Below are positions 1-6,762 of a DNA stretch of 6,975 bases, in pieces. Source of the stretch: Nitrospiraceae bacterium (lineage in GTDB: Bacteria > Nitrospirota > Thermodesulfovibrionia > Thermodesulfovibrionales > UBA9159). A program made the position numbers and the translations under genes. The notes under the pieces were generated by a model, which searched no databases, had not been told where the DNA came from, and saw only the letters and a program-made list of their open reading frames with translations. The DNA lies in contig DMNE01000429.1 in the NCBI GenBank assembly GCA_003453735.1, forward strand, positions 14,635 through 21,609, in the 5' to 3' direction. Positions within the stretch are counted from its first letter, which is position 1, and each line of letters begins with the position of its first letter.

Positions 1-2682
1 AAAACTTCGGCGGAAGAAGAAGCTTCAGAGCAGGGCTTTCTGTCCTGCTGTTGTCCGGGCAAGGATTCCTTACTGTCCATTGCTCTGAACCGGCTCCGCA
101 AGAGGGCTCTGAAAGCCGTGCAGAGAGGCAGCGAGATCTTGATCCTCTCAGATAAGGATATTTCCAAGGAGAGGATCGCCATACCTTCCCTTCTCGCCGT
201 GTCAGCAGCCTTCAGCTATCTCCGGGAAAAAAGGCTCGCCAATAGAGTGAGTTTCATTATGGAGACCGGTGAGGCAAGAGATATCCATCATATGGCATGC
301 CTCATCGGATGTGGGGCCTCAGCCGTTTATCCCTATCTTGCCTACCAGACAATTCGTGAGATGTGTGAAAAAGGAGAGCTGAAGCTTCCCTACGGTACGG
401 CTGCGGCTAATTATAAAACAGCTCTCGAAAACGGTCTCCTGAAGGTGATTGCACGGATGGGCATCTCTGCCATGAATTCCTATCATGGTGCGGGCTTATT
501 CGATGCGCTTTGTCTCAATAGAGAGTTCGTTGATGAGTTCTTCAAGGGAACGCCTCTGAGCATAGAGTCTGACGGTTTGTCGGAGATAGAGGATTCACTG
601 AAGAGAAGACATGCTGCTGCCTTTGAGACACCGGAGCCTTCTCTTGACCCCGGAGGCGACCTGAGACATAGGAAGGGAGGCGAATGGCATGCGTGGTCGC
701 CCTCTTCTGTCATAGCCTTAAACAAGTTCATTAAACGCCCTGATCATGTCCTCTTTAAGGATTTCTCCCGGACAGCAGATGAACGCCCTGTTTTTCTCAG
801 GCATCTCCTAACTTATAAAAAGGGCAATCCTCTGGCGATAGAGGAAGTGGAGCGTAGCGACCTGATACTGAAGAGGTTCTTTTCCGGGGCCATGTCCGTG
901 GGTGCCCTCTCACCCGAAGCACATGAGACTATTGCTGAAGCATGCAACCGTCTTGGAATCAAGAGTAATAGCGGTGAGGGAGGAGAAGATCCCCTGAGAT
1001 ACAAGTCCATAAGAAATAGCGCGATCAAGCAGATAGCGTCTGGGAGATTCGGCGTAACGCCGGCCTATCTCGCCTCAGCCCTTGATCTCGAGATAAAGAT
1101 CGCTCAGGGGGCAAAGCCCGGGGAAGGAGGCCATCTCCCGGAACATAAGGTGTCAGAATATATCGCGGCGCTGAGGCATTGCAGTCCCAATACTCTTCTC
1201 ATATCGCCGCCGCCGCATCACGATATCTACTCCATAGAAGACCTCGCTCAGTTGATCCATGACCTGAAGCAGGCCAACCCTAGGGCGTCGGTCTGCGTAA
1301 AGCTGGTTTCCGAAACGGGCGTTGGTACGGTGGCGGCAGGTGTTGCTAAGGCATATGCCGATATCGTTCAGATAAGCGGATGTGAGGGAGGAACCGGTGC
1401 TTCTCCCATCAGTTCCATAAAGAATGTAGGCAGTTACTGGGAAACGGGTCTTGCGGAAACACAGGTGGTTTTGATGGAGAACGCACTGCGGGAAAGGGTA
1501 AGAGTGAGGGTCGACGGAGGTCTCAGGACTGGAAAGGATGTTATCATCGCTGCTTTGCTCGGTGCTGAAGAGTTCGGCTTTGGTACGGCGACCATGATCG
1601 CAGCCGGATGTGTGATGGCACGACAGTGCCATCTGAACACATGCCCCACCGGCATTGCAACGCAAGACGAGAAGCTTCGAGGAAAATTCAGGGGGCGAGT
1701 CGAATGGGTTGAGGCTTACTTCAGGGCCCTTGCCCACGAGGTCAGGGAGATACTGGCCGAGATGGGGTTCAGGAGTTTTAACGAGGCTATCGGAAGGTCG
1801 GACTTACTCATGGTCAAGGATAAAGAAAGTCCGGTCTCGAAGAGGATGAGACTCGATGAACGCTTTGTCCAATACCCGGCGGGAAAACCGAGAAGATCAT
1901 TAAGGGCACGAAATGACAACCCTGCTCCGTCAATGAATGACAGGCTCGTGGAAGAGTTACGACCCTTTATCGAGGAGTCAACCCCTGTTGAACGCGAATA
2001 TGAGATAAGAAACATCGACAGAAGCATACCGATAAAGCTCAATTATTTCATTGCACTGAAATATGGAAACGAAGGGCTCCCCCCTGATATTGTGCGATTA
2101 ACCTTCAGAGGTGTGGCGGGCCAGAGCTTCGGGGCATTCAATCATAAGGGGGTTGCCCTCACTTTAATCGGTGATGCGAATGATTATGTCGGGAAAGGAA
2201 TGTTCGGCGGGAAAATAGTGCTCAAACCCCTGGACACCATCCATGCTCTGCAGAGGCAAGTGATTGCAGGCAACACTGTTCTCTATGGGGCTACGGGCGG
2301 CGAGTTTTTTGCGGCCGGAAGGGCAGGAGAGAGGTTTGCGGTGAGGAACAGCGGCGCAACAGCCGTAGTGGAAGGTGCGGGGCTTCATCTCTGCGAGTAT
2401 ATGACAAGAGGAACCGTGCTTGTCCTTGGGGAAGTGGGTCAAAACGTGGGAGCAGGAATGACAGGAGGGGTAATCTATGTTTTTGATTGGGACAATTCGC
2501 TCAAAACAAGATTGAACGCCTCACACGTTCAGTTCGCTCATCTGACGGGGGAACAGGAGATTGCGCAACTGAAAACTCTAATCGAAAGGCACTATCAATA
2601 TACCGGTAGTCTTTGGGCTCATGAAATACTCTCAACCTTCCCTGAATCCCTACGGCATATAAAAAAGATCATTCCCGTTTAA
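1..2682 (+). CDS. gltB: Glutamate synthase large (alpha) subunit, C-terminal part, 5' end cut by window
   Basis: The frame is open from base 1, so this is the 3' part of a longer gene; the GTG at 118 lies inside the protein and is not the start. Glutamate synthase makes two glutamates from glutamine plus 2-oxoglutarate in the cytoplasm, usually with a small subunit (GltD) passing electrons from NAD(P)H. Visible order: the end of the central domain (to about codon 200), the FMN-binding synthase domain (about codons 230-610, with KSNSGEGGED, KPGEGGHLP and SGCEGGTGASP), and the C-terminal GXGXG beta-helix domain (about codons 640-860, with GVAGQSFGAF and GDANDYVGKGMFGG). The 3Fe-4S ligands are in a Cx5Cx4C motif (Cys codons at 1609, 1627 and 1642). 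The class-II amidotransferase domain and N-terminal catalytic Cys must lie upstream; 893 codons is roughly 60% of a typical ~1500-residue GltB. No gltD follows. No frameshift is seen, and the TAA at 2680-2682 comes at the expected end of the family. Confidence 0.96.
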   Translation, partial: KTSAEEEASEQGFLSCCCPGKDSLLSIALNRLRKRALKAVQRGSEILILSDKDISKERIAIPSLLAVSAAFSYLREKRLANRVSFIMETGEARDIHHMACLIGCGASAVYPYLAYQTIREMCEKGELKLPYGTAAANYKTALENGLLKVIARMGISAMNSYHGAGLFDALCLNREFVDEFFKGTPLSIESDGLSEIEDSLKRRHAAAFETPEPSLDPGGDLRHRKGGEWHAWSPSSVIALNKFIKRPDHVLFKDFSRTADERPVFLRHLLTYKKGNPLAIEEVERSDLILKRFFSGAMSVGALSPEAHETIAEACNRLGIKSNSGEGGEDPLRYKSIRNSAIKQIASGRFGVTPAYLASALDLEIKIAQGAKPGEGGHLPEHKVSEYIAALRHCSPNTLLISPPPHHDIYSIEDLAQLIHDLKQANPRASVCVKLVSETGVGTVAAGVAKAYADIVQISGCEGGTGASPISSIKNVGSYWETGLAETQVVLMENALRERVRVRVDGGLRTGKDVIIAALLGAEEFGFGTATMIAAGCVMARQCHLNTCPTGIATQDEKLRGKFRGRVEWVEAYFRALAHEVREILAEMGFRSFNEAIGRSDLLMVKDKESPVSKRMRLDERFVQYPAGKPRRSLRARNDNPAPSMNDRLVEELRPFIEESTPVEREYEIRNIDRSIPIKLNYFIALKYGNEGLPPDIVRLTFRGVAGQSFGAFNHKGVALTLIGDANDYVGKGMFGGKIVLKPLDTIHALQRQVIAGNTVLYGATGGEFFAAGRAGERFAVRNSGATAVVEGAGLHLCEYMTRGTVLVLGEVGQNVGAGMTGGVIYVFDWDNSLKTRLNASHVQFAHLTGEQEIAQLKTLIERHYQYTGSLWAHEILSTFPESLRHIKKIIPV

Positions 2683-2720
2683 CGGGGGTGAAGACCTCTA
2701 GAGGAAACCTTTTAATTTTT
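2674..2720 (+). terminator. Possible weak terminator or hairpin region after gltB
   Basis: An inverted repeat straddles the gltB stop codon (CCCGT at 2674-2678 against ACGGG at 2682-2686, 3-base loop). Next come a perfect 10-base palindrome CCTCTAGAGG at 2695-2704 and a T-rich run at 2710-2720 (TTTTAATTTTT). A short AGG-AAA-CCT hairpin (2702-2710) directly abuts the T run. Each stem is short and the T run is interrupted by AA, so this is only a candidate intrinsic terminator. Its place between two functionally unrelated genes supports the idea. Confidence 0.3.
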
Positions 2721-2740
2721 CGATGGATCTATGATATATT
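2712..2740 (+). promoter_or_regulatory. Candidate sigma70-type promoter for the acyl-synthesis operon
   Basis: TATATT at 2735-2740 matches the -10 consensus at 5 of 6 bases. TTAATT at 2712-2717, with 17-base spacing, is a weak -35. The stretch is strongly AT-rich compared with the flanking genes and is the only sizeable gap between gltB and the next gene. Transcription from it would start around 2746-2748, leaving under about 10 bases of leader before the ATG at 2756. That would be close to leaderless, and it fits the absence of a Shine-Dalgarno sequence there. AT-rich DNA throws up such matches by chance. Confidence 0.3.
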
Positions 2741-2755
2741 ATTGTTTATCAATTT

Positions 2756-3535
2756 ATGGAATGGAATTTCTTTAAGGATAAAGTGGCTCTCATAACCGGC
2801 AGCTCCCGGGGCATCGGCTGTTCCATTGCGCGGAAATTCGCCTTCTCCGGTGCGGACGTCGTTGTTAATTATCGAAAAGCAGGAGGGAAGTCCCAGGAAC
2901 AGGGAGAGTTGCTCTGTAAAGAGATCCAGGAGATGGGTCGCCGTGCCTACCTCATCCAGGCTGATATATCGGTGAGAAATTCTGTGAAGGATCTGTTTCA
3001 TGATATCCAGGAATGCTGCGGGCGCATGGACTTCCTCATCTTAAATGCTGCGCGGGCTCCCTTTAAACCTCTCGAGAGACTTCTTGAGCGGGAATTGAGG
3101 CAGCTAGTCGAAACCAATTACCTGGGCAATATATTCTGCATCCAGGAAGCGCTCCCCCTGCTTGAAAAAACCGGGGGGAAGGTCGTCTTTATTTCGAGCC
3201 TCGGGAGCCGTTTTTACAATCCCGCATATCCCCTGGGAACTATGAAGGCAGCGATGGAATCGGCCGTAAGGGATTTCGCTGAAAGCCTGGCAGAAAGGAA
3301 AATATCCGTCAACGGGGTGTGCGGCGGGATCGTCATGACAGACTCTTTTAAAGTTCTCAGGCAGTATTGGGAAGAAATCGATCAGATACCCGATGAACTC
3401 TTTGTGCAGCCGGATGAAATTGCAGATGCAGTACTGTTTCTCTGCGATCCGGCAAGCAAGGGAATACACGGTCAAACAATCGTTGTTGACAGGGGCCTCA
3501 GCAATAGACTGTATCGGCCTCTGCCGAAGAAATAA
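2756..3535 (+). CDS. SDR-family NAD(P)H-dependent reductase, FabG/FabL-like (ketoacyl- or enoyl-ACP reductase)
   Basis: This 259-residue protein has a Rossmann fold and is full length for the family. Seen directly: the nucleotide-binding TGSSRGIG at residues 14-21, a VNYR segment after the second strand, an AD acidic pair (ADIS), NAAR at 97-100 (the NNAG-type motif), ISSLGS at 146-151, then Tyr158 and Lys164 in YPLGTMK, and a C-terminal GQTIVVDRG. ISSLGS, the aromatic Tyr154 and KAAME resemble FabL-type enoyl-ACP reductases as much as FabG. The Tyr-to-Lys spacing is YX5K, neither the classical YX3K nor the YX6K of FabI/FabL. It probably performs a reductive step on ACP-bound chains in the pathway of the next four genes. 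The ATG at 2756 is the only plausible start, since an in-frame TGA lies at 2732-2734. No Shine-Dalgarno is visible. The SDR fold is certain; ketoacyl versus enoyl substrate is not resolved. Confidence 0.88.
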   Translation: MEWNFFKDKVALITGSSRGIGCSIARKFAFSGADVVVNYRKAGGKSQEQGELLCKEIQEMGRRAYLIQADISVRNSVKDLFHDIQECCGRMDFLILNAARAPFKPLERLLERELRQLVETNYLGNIFCIQEALPLLEKTGGKVVFISSLGSRFYNPAYPLGTMKAAMESAVRDFAESLAERKISVNGVCGGIVMTDSFKVLRQYWEEIDQIPDELFVQPDEIADAVLFLCDPASKGIHGQTIVVDRGLSNRLYRPLPKK

Positions 3536-3571
3536 CAATTAAACGGATTCACGATTACCCTATGAACTATC

Positions 3572-3577
3572 GGAGGA
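3572..3577 (+). promoter_or_regulatory. Strong ribosome binding site of the ACP gene
   Basis: GGAGGA lies 6 bases before the ATG at 3584 and is a near-ideal anti-16S match. It fixes the ACP start. It is notable because the reductase and both ketosynthase genes have no comparable site. Confidence 0.8.
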
Positions 3578-3583
3578 ACTTAC

Positions 3584-4144
3584 ATGCAGAAGATCATATC
3601 AGAGGCAACTGTTCTTGAAGAAGTAAAGAAAGCAATCACCGAAACCCTCACCATCGATAAGGAATCGGTGAAACCCGAAAGCTCTATCATCAAGGATTTA
3701 GGTGCTGAATCGCTGGATTTTCTTGACATCAATTACCGGCTTGAACAGACCTTTGGAATCAAGATGGCACGACATTTTATCCTTGAGCATATCGAAGAGA
3801 TGTTTGGCGAAGGATCTGCCATCGATGAAAACAGCCAGCTGACTGACAAGGCCATTACTCTTCTGAAGATCCGTATGGGGGATAGCCTCCCCGAGTTGCG
3901 GCCCGGGATGGATATGGACGAAGTGCCGACGCTGATCACTGTTCAGTCCTTAACCAGCGGGGTCATGGATATCCTTGACAGCCTTCCGGAAAAGTGTTCA
4001 GCCTGCGGAAACTCCGCATGGAAGTCGGATGCCAATGTCCGCATCAAGTGCGGCTCATGCGGGGAATACGCGACCTTCGCAAATGGAGACGATCTGATAA
4101 AGGCATGGCTGACAAAGATCCAGAACGAAAAGAAAATATTTTGA
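3584..4144 (+). CDS. Enlarged acyl carrier protein with C-terminal zinc ribbon
   Basis: This 186-residue protein is over twice the length of a normal ACP (about 78). The N-terminal part is a clear carrier domain: helix I at about residues 8-24, then DLGAESLD at 38-45 with Ser43 as the expected 4'-phosphopantetheine attachment site, and an acidic helix II leading to EQTFGIKM. In ordinary ACPs the last-helix motif (TVQ-type) follows about 27 residues after the Ser; here TVQSL starts at residue 119, 76 after it, which leaves room for an insertion of about 49 residues (roughly 62-112, including PGMDMDEVP). The C-terminus carries Cys138, Cys141, Cys156 and Cys159 (CSACG...CGSCG), a CxxC-X14-CxxC zinc-ribbon pattern, and a lysine-rich tail. 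It presumably carries the growing chain for the ketosynthase pair and dehydratase downstream. The role of the insertion and ribbon is unknown; docking of partner enzymes is a guess. The carrier function is well supported. Confidence 0.9.
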   Translation: MQKIISEATVLEEVKKAITETLTIDKESVKPESSIIKDLGAESLDFLDINYRLEQTFGIKMARHFILEHIEEMFGEGSAIDENSQLTDKAITLLKIRMGDSLPELRPGMDMDEVPTLITVQSLTSGVMDILDSLPEKCSACGNSAWKSDANVRIKCGSCGEYATFANGDDLIKAWLTKIQNEKKIF

Positions 4145-4180
4145 AAGATATCCCAACCCGTGCTGCCTCAGTAAAACATT

Positions 4181-5476
4181 ATGTCCAGAGAATACTCTAA
4201 ACGCAGGGTAGTTGTTACCGGATGGGGAATGATTACTTCCCTGGGGAAAAACACCCAAGAGACGTTTGCCAGTGCCAGCCGAGGAGTTTCTGGTATTGAT
4301 TTCATAAAATCCTTTGAGACTAAGGGACTACCGTGCACGATCGGCGGAGAGGTTAAAGACATCTGGCTCGATGAAATTCAGGCTATCCCTGCTCAGCGAT
4401 TTTACAAGTTTTCCTCCCGAGGCCTCAGGCTAATGAGGAAGGCAACCCTTGAGGCTGCGGAGCTGGCACGCCTCGATGAAATAAAAGATCGTGAGAAAAT
4501 CGGGGTTTCTCTCGGCTTCCATGGTGATAACCAATCTGTTGAAGATATTATGTTTCTCCACAGGTTCTATGACGGAAACGGCATGTGGGACATGAACGGC
4601 TTAATGAAGGCAGGAGGTTATTCCTCTCTCAATTTCTTGAGAAGAAAGCCTGATATTGGGACTTCTATCCTCTCGATACTCTTTGATTGCAAGGGACCGA
4701 ATCTCTCCGTCGTGTCAGCATGTTCAGCGGGTTCTCAGGCCATTGGAGAGGCCTGTCGAATCATACAGGAAGGAAAATCAGATGTTATGATAGCCGGAGG
4801 CTGCGAATCCACCTTAAACTTTCTCGGATTCGTCGGTTTTGTACTCATAAAGGCACTTGCTGAAAGGTATACAGCGCCTCAGAAGGCATCACGCCCGTTT
4901 GATAGAAAGCGAAACGGTTTCGTGATGTCCGAAGGCGCCGGGGCACTTGTCCTGGAAGACTTGGACCATGCCCGATCGCGAGGTGTTCCCATATTGGGAG
5001 AGATTCTCGGATACGGGACCTCAGCGGATGCATACCGGATTACCGATATACACCCTAAAGGACTGGGAGCTATTTTCGCCATGCGCGGAGCCCTCGACGA
5101 TGCCTCCCTTGCTCCCGAGGACATCGACTATATAAATGCCCACGGTACCTCAACATTACAGAATGACGTCATGGAAACACTTGCCATAAAGGAGGTGTTC
5201 GGAAAAAGGGCACAGGAGATTCCGGTTAGTTCCAATAAATCAATGCTCGGCCACGCCATTGCGGCGGCAGGCGCCATCGAGTGCATCTTAACGCTTGTTG
5301 GGATACAGCGTTCAATTATCCTTCCAACCATTAACTATGAATACCCCGATCCGAAGTGCGACCTCGATTATGTCCCCAATGAGGCGAGGATGAAAGAACA
5401 TCGCAGAGCGATATCCAATTCTTTCGGTTTTGGTGGACAGAACGCATGTCTCTGTGTCGGCGGCTTTGATGGATGA
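4181..5476 (+). CDS. Beta-ketoacyl-ACP synthase, FabF/KAS II type (active KS-alpha)
   Basis: This 431-residue protein of the thiolase superfamily condenses an acyl chain with malonyl-ACP in the cytoplasm. The full catalytic set is present: Cys181 in SACSAGSQ, His321 in NAHGTST, Lys353 and His358 in KSMLGH. The gating loop reads SFGFGGQNA with Phe417 where FabF has its gatekeeper Phe; Gln replaces the Thr of the usual GFGGTN. The N-terminal RRVVVTGWGMITSLG aligns with the first strand of the family, which supports the ATG at 4181; the next Met would cut that strand. No Shine-Dalgarno is seen in the 36 bases after the ACP stop. The gene overlaps the next KS-like gene by 8 bases, a typical KS-alpha/KS-beta arrangement. 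It is slightly longer than FabF (about 413), with added sequence around residues 110-165 before the active-site Cys. It probably belongs to a specialised pathway. Confidence 0.94.
   Translation: MSREYSKRRVVVTGWGMITSLGKNTQETFASASRGVSGIDFIKSFETKGLPCTIGGEVKDIWLDEIQAIPAQRFYKFSSRGLRLMRKATLEAAELARLDEIKDREKIGVSLGFHGDNQSVEDIMFLHRFYDGNGMWDMNGLMKAGGYSSLNFLRRKPDIGTSILSILFDCKGPNLSVVSACSAGSQAIGEACRIIQEGKSDVMIAGGCESTLNFLGFVGFVLIKALAERYTAPQKASRPFDRKRNGFVMSEGAGALVLEDLDHARSRGVPILGEILGYGTSADAYRITDIHPKGLGAIFAMRGALDDASLAPEDIDYINAHGTSTLQNDVMETLAIKEVFGKRAQEIPVSSNKSMLGHAIAAAGAIECILTLVGIQRSIILPTINYEYPDPKCDLDYVPNEARMKEHRRAISNSFGFGGQNACLCVGGFDG
5469..5476 (+). promoter_or_regulatory. 8-base start/stop overlap (ATGGATGA), likely translational coupling
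   Basis: The ATG at 5469-5471 of the second KS gene lies inside the last codons of the first, whose TGA is at 5474-5476. No strong Shine-Dalgarno precedes it. Ribosomes finishing the upstream gene could re-initiate here, giving near-equal amounts of the two subunits, as expected for a heterodimer. Confidence 0.7.
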
Positions 5477-6749
5477 CCGCGTTGTCATAACCGGGGCCGG
5501 CATTGTCTGTTCTCTGGGCCGAAGTGCGCAGGAGATATGGGAAGCCTTACTCGCCGGGAGGCACGGCGTACGCCCGATAGAGGGATTTGACGCGCGGGGA
5601 TTCGATTGTCGAGTCGCTGCTCAAGTACAAGACATCGATCCCTTTTCCTTGGGTATCAACCCCAGAGCTTCCCGGATCATGGATACTCCTGCATACATGC
5701 TGATGAAATGCACCACCGACGCCTTTCTTCAGGCTGGTCTTGAGACCACGTCTATCGCGCGTGAAGATATCGGTTTCTTTGCAGGTATGGGAATGGTTGA
5801 TTATGATAGCGAAGACCTCCTTCCTGCTGTGCTGAAGTCATGGAATTCTGCCGGTGATTTCGATTATGATCTCTTCTATTCAGATGGGTACAAAGAGATC
5901 TACCCCTTGTGGCCCCTGTCTATGCTGAATAACATCAGTTTCTGCCAGGTGGCAATAAACCATGACATACGAGGTGAAAACGCGGTCTTCTCCCCTCACG
6001 CTGACGCTGGTGCGCAGGCCGTCGCGGAGGGAATGAAGACCGTCCTTGACAGAAAGTCGCAGGTTGTTCTTGCCGGCGGTGTCAGCGAGAAGCTCTCCCC
6101 TTTCAGTCTGGCGCGAGCTCACCTGTGCGGCGTGCTGAATACACAAGATAATCAGGACGAGATGCTCTGCCGACCTTTTTCTGTGCTGAGGAATGGTACT
6201 ATTTTAGGTGAAGGCTGCGGTGTTCTCGCTTTGGAACTTCATTCATCTGCGGCCGAACGAGGGGTTCCCTGCCTTGCATCGCTTACAGGCTACGGTGCAG
6301 CGTGCGAGACTGACGGTCGTTTTTCGGGACCCTCGGCCATGGCTCTCGCCCGTTCCATGCAAGCAGCCCTTGACAGCGCGGGCATTAAGCCTTCAGATAT
6401 CGATCTCATAATCGCTCATGGTGACGGTACTATTGCTGGTGACAATAACGAGAGCGAAGCGATTCATCAGGTCTTCTCAGGATGCTTTGACAAGGTGACG
6501 GTCTTCTCGTCAAAGGGGGCATTAGGGCATCTCCTTGCAGGCGCGCCTGTTGTGGATATGATATTAGCCATCTGGATGATCCGGACCGGTATTGTCCCCT
6601 CGACCCTAAACTCAGCGCCTTCAGAGGACACCATCCTTTTCAACCTCCTCCACGGACAATCTTCGCCATTACAGCCGAAGAGAATTCTGATCAACTGCCA
6701 GAGCTATGAAGGCCAATCTGCATCTTTGCTCTTAGAAGCCATCAGTTAG
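5469..6749 (+). CDS. Ketosynthase-fold protein lacking the active-site Cys (KS-beta / chain-length-factor-like)
   Basis: This 426-residue protein has the ketosynthase fold (DDRVVITGAGIVCSLG at the start, VVLAGGVSEK, GEGCGVLALE), but the nucleophile is gone. Aligned with the upstream KS, its SPHADAGAQA places Ala178 where that protein has Cys181. His317 (AHGDGT), Lys349 and His354 (KGALGH) are kept. The C-terminal gating loop is lost: CQSYEGQSA (410-418) stands where the partner has SFGFGGQNA. Loss of Cys and of the GFGG loop is typical of chain-length factors in KS-alpha/KS-beta heterodimers, which shape the pocket without condensing. Alternatively it could act as a decarboxylase, as KSQ domains do, but those carry Gln at this position. 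The ATG at 5469 was chosen because the protein then begins directly at the conserved first strand; an in-frame TTG at 5430 would add 13 unconserved residues encoded inside the upstream gene. Confidence 0.88.
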   Translation: MDDRVVITGAGIVCSLGRSAQEIWEALLAGRHGVRPIEGFDARGFDCRVAAQVQDIDPFSLGINPRASRIMDTPAYMLMKCTTDAFLQAGLETTSIAREDIGFFAGMGMVDYDSEDLLPAVLKSWNSAGDFDYDLFYSDGYKEIYPLWPLSMLNNISFCQVAINHDIRGENAVFSPHADAGAQAVAEGMKTVLDRKSQVVLAGGVSEKLSPFSLARAHLCGVLNTQDNQDEMLCRPFSVLRNGTILGEGCGVLALELHSSAAERGVPCLASLTGYGAACETDGRFSGPSAMALARSMQAALDSAGIKPSDIDLIIAHGDGTIAGDNNESEAIHQVFSGCFDKVTVFSSKGALGHLLAGAPVVDMILAIWMIRTGIVPSTLNSAPSEDTILFNLLHGQSSPLQPKRILINCQSYEGQSASLLLEAIS

Positions 6750-6753
6750 CCAT

Positions 6754-6758
6754 GGAGG
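6754..6758 (+). promoter_or_regulatory. Ribosome binding site deciding the GTG start of the dehydratase gene
   Basis: GGAGG lies 4 bases before the GTG at 6763, a slightly short but usable spacing. It supports GTG over readthrough from further upstream, where the frame stays open, and over the nearby ATGs at 6752 and 6759, which are in other frames. Confidence 0.6.
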
Positions 6759-6762
6759 ATGC

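Noticed and set aside
118..120. GTG as the start of the gltB reading frame
   Set aside because: The frame is open back to base 1 and the residues before it continue the helix leading to ILILSD. The rest of the large subunit must lie upstream, so this is an internal valine.
1153..1737. 194-codon open frame on the minus strand inside gltB
   Set aside because: It lies wholly within the conserved FMN and Fe-S region of gltB, and its translation shows no recognisable domain. It is a shadow frame.
2695..2704. CCTCTAGAGG palindrome as a transcription-factor operator
   Set aside because: A single 10-base palindrome is expected by chance, no second copy was noticed and no regulator gene is adjacent. 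It is kept only as part of the weak terminator region.
3104..3538. 144-codon open frame on the minus strand opposite the reductase gene
   Set aside because: It is antisense to a well-conserved SDR, with no family motif and no sign of its own promoter or ribosome site.
3994..4200. Short + frame overlapping the end of the ACP and the start of the KS gene
   Set aside because: It runs out of frame across the conserved zinc ribbon, and its product has no motif. The ACP and KS frames explain the sequence.
5430..5468. TTG start giving a 13-residue longer Cys-less KS
   Set aside because: The added residues are encoded inside the upstream KS gene, have no family match and no ribosome site; the conserved first strand begins right after the ATG at 5469.
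5469..6749. Second KS as a degraded pseudogene copy of the first
   Set aside because: The frame is intact over 426 residues, both His and the Lys are conserved, the gene is coupled to its partner, and the sequence is too different from the first KS for a recent decaying duplicate.
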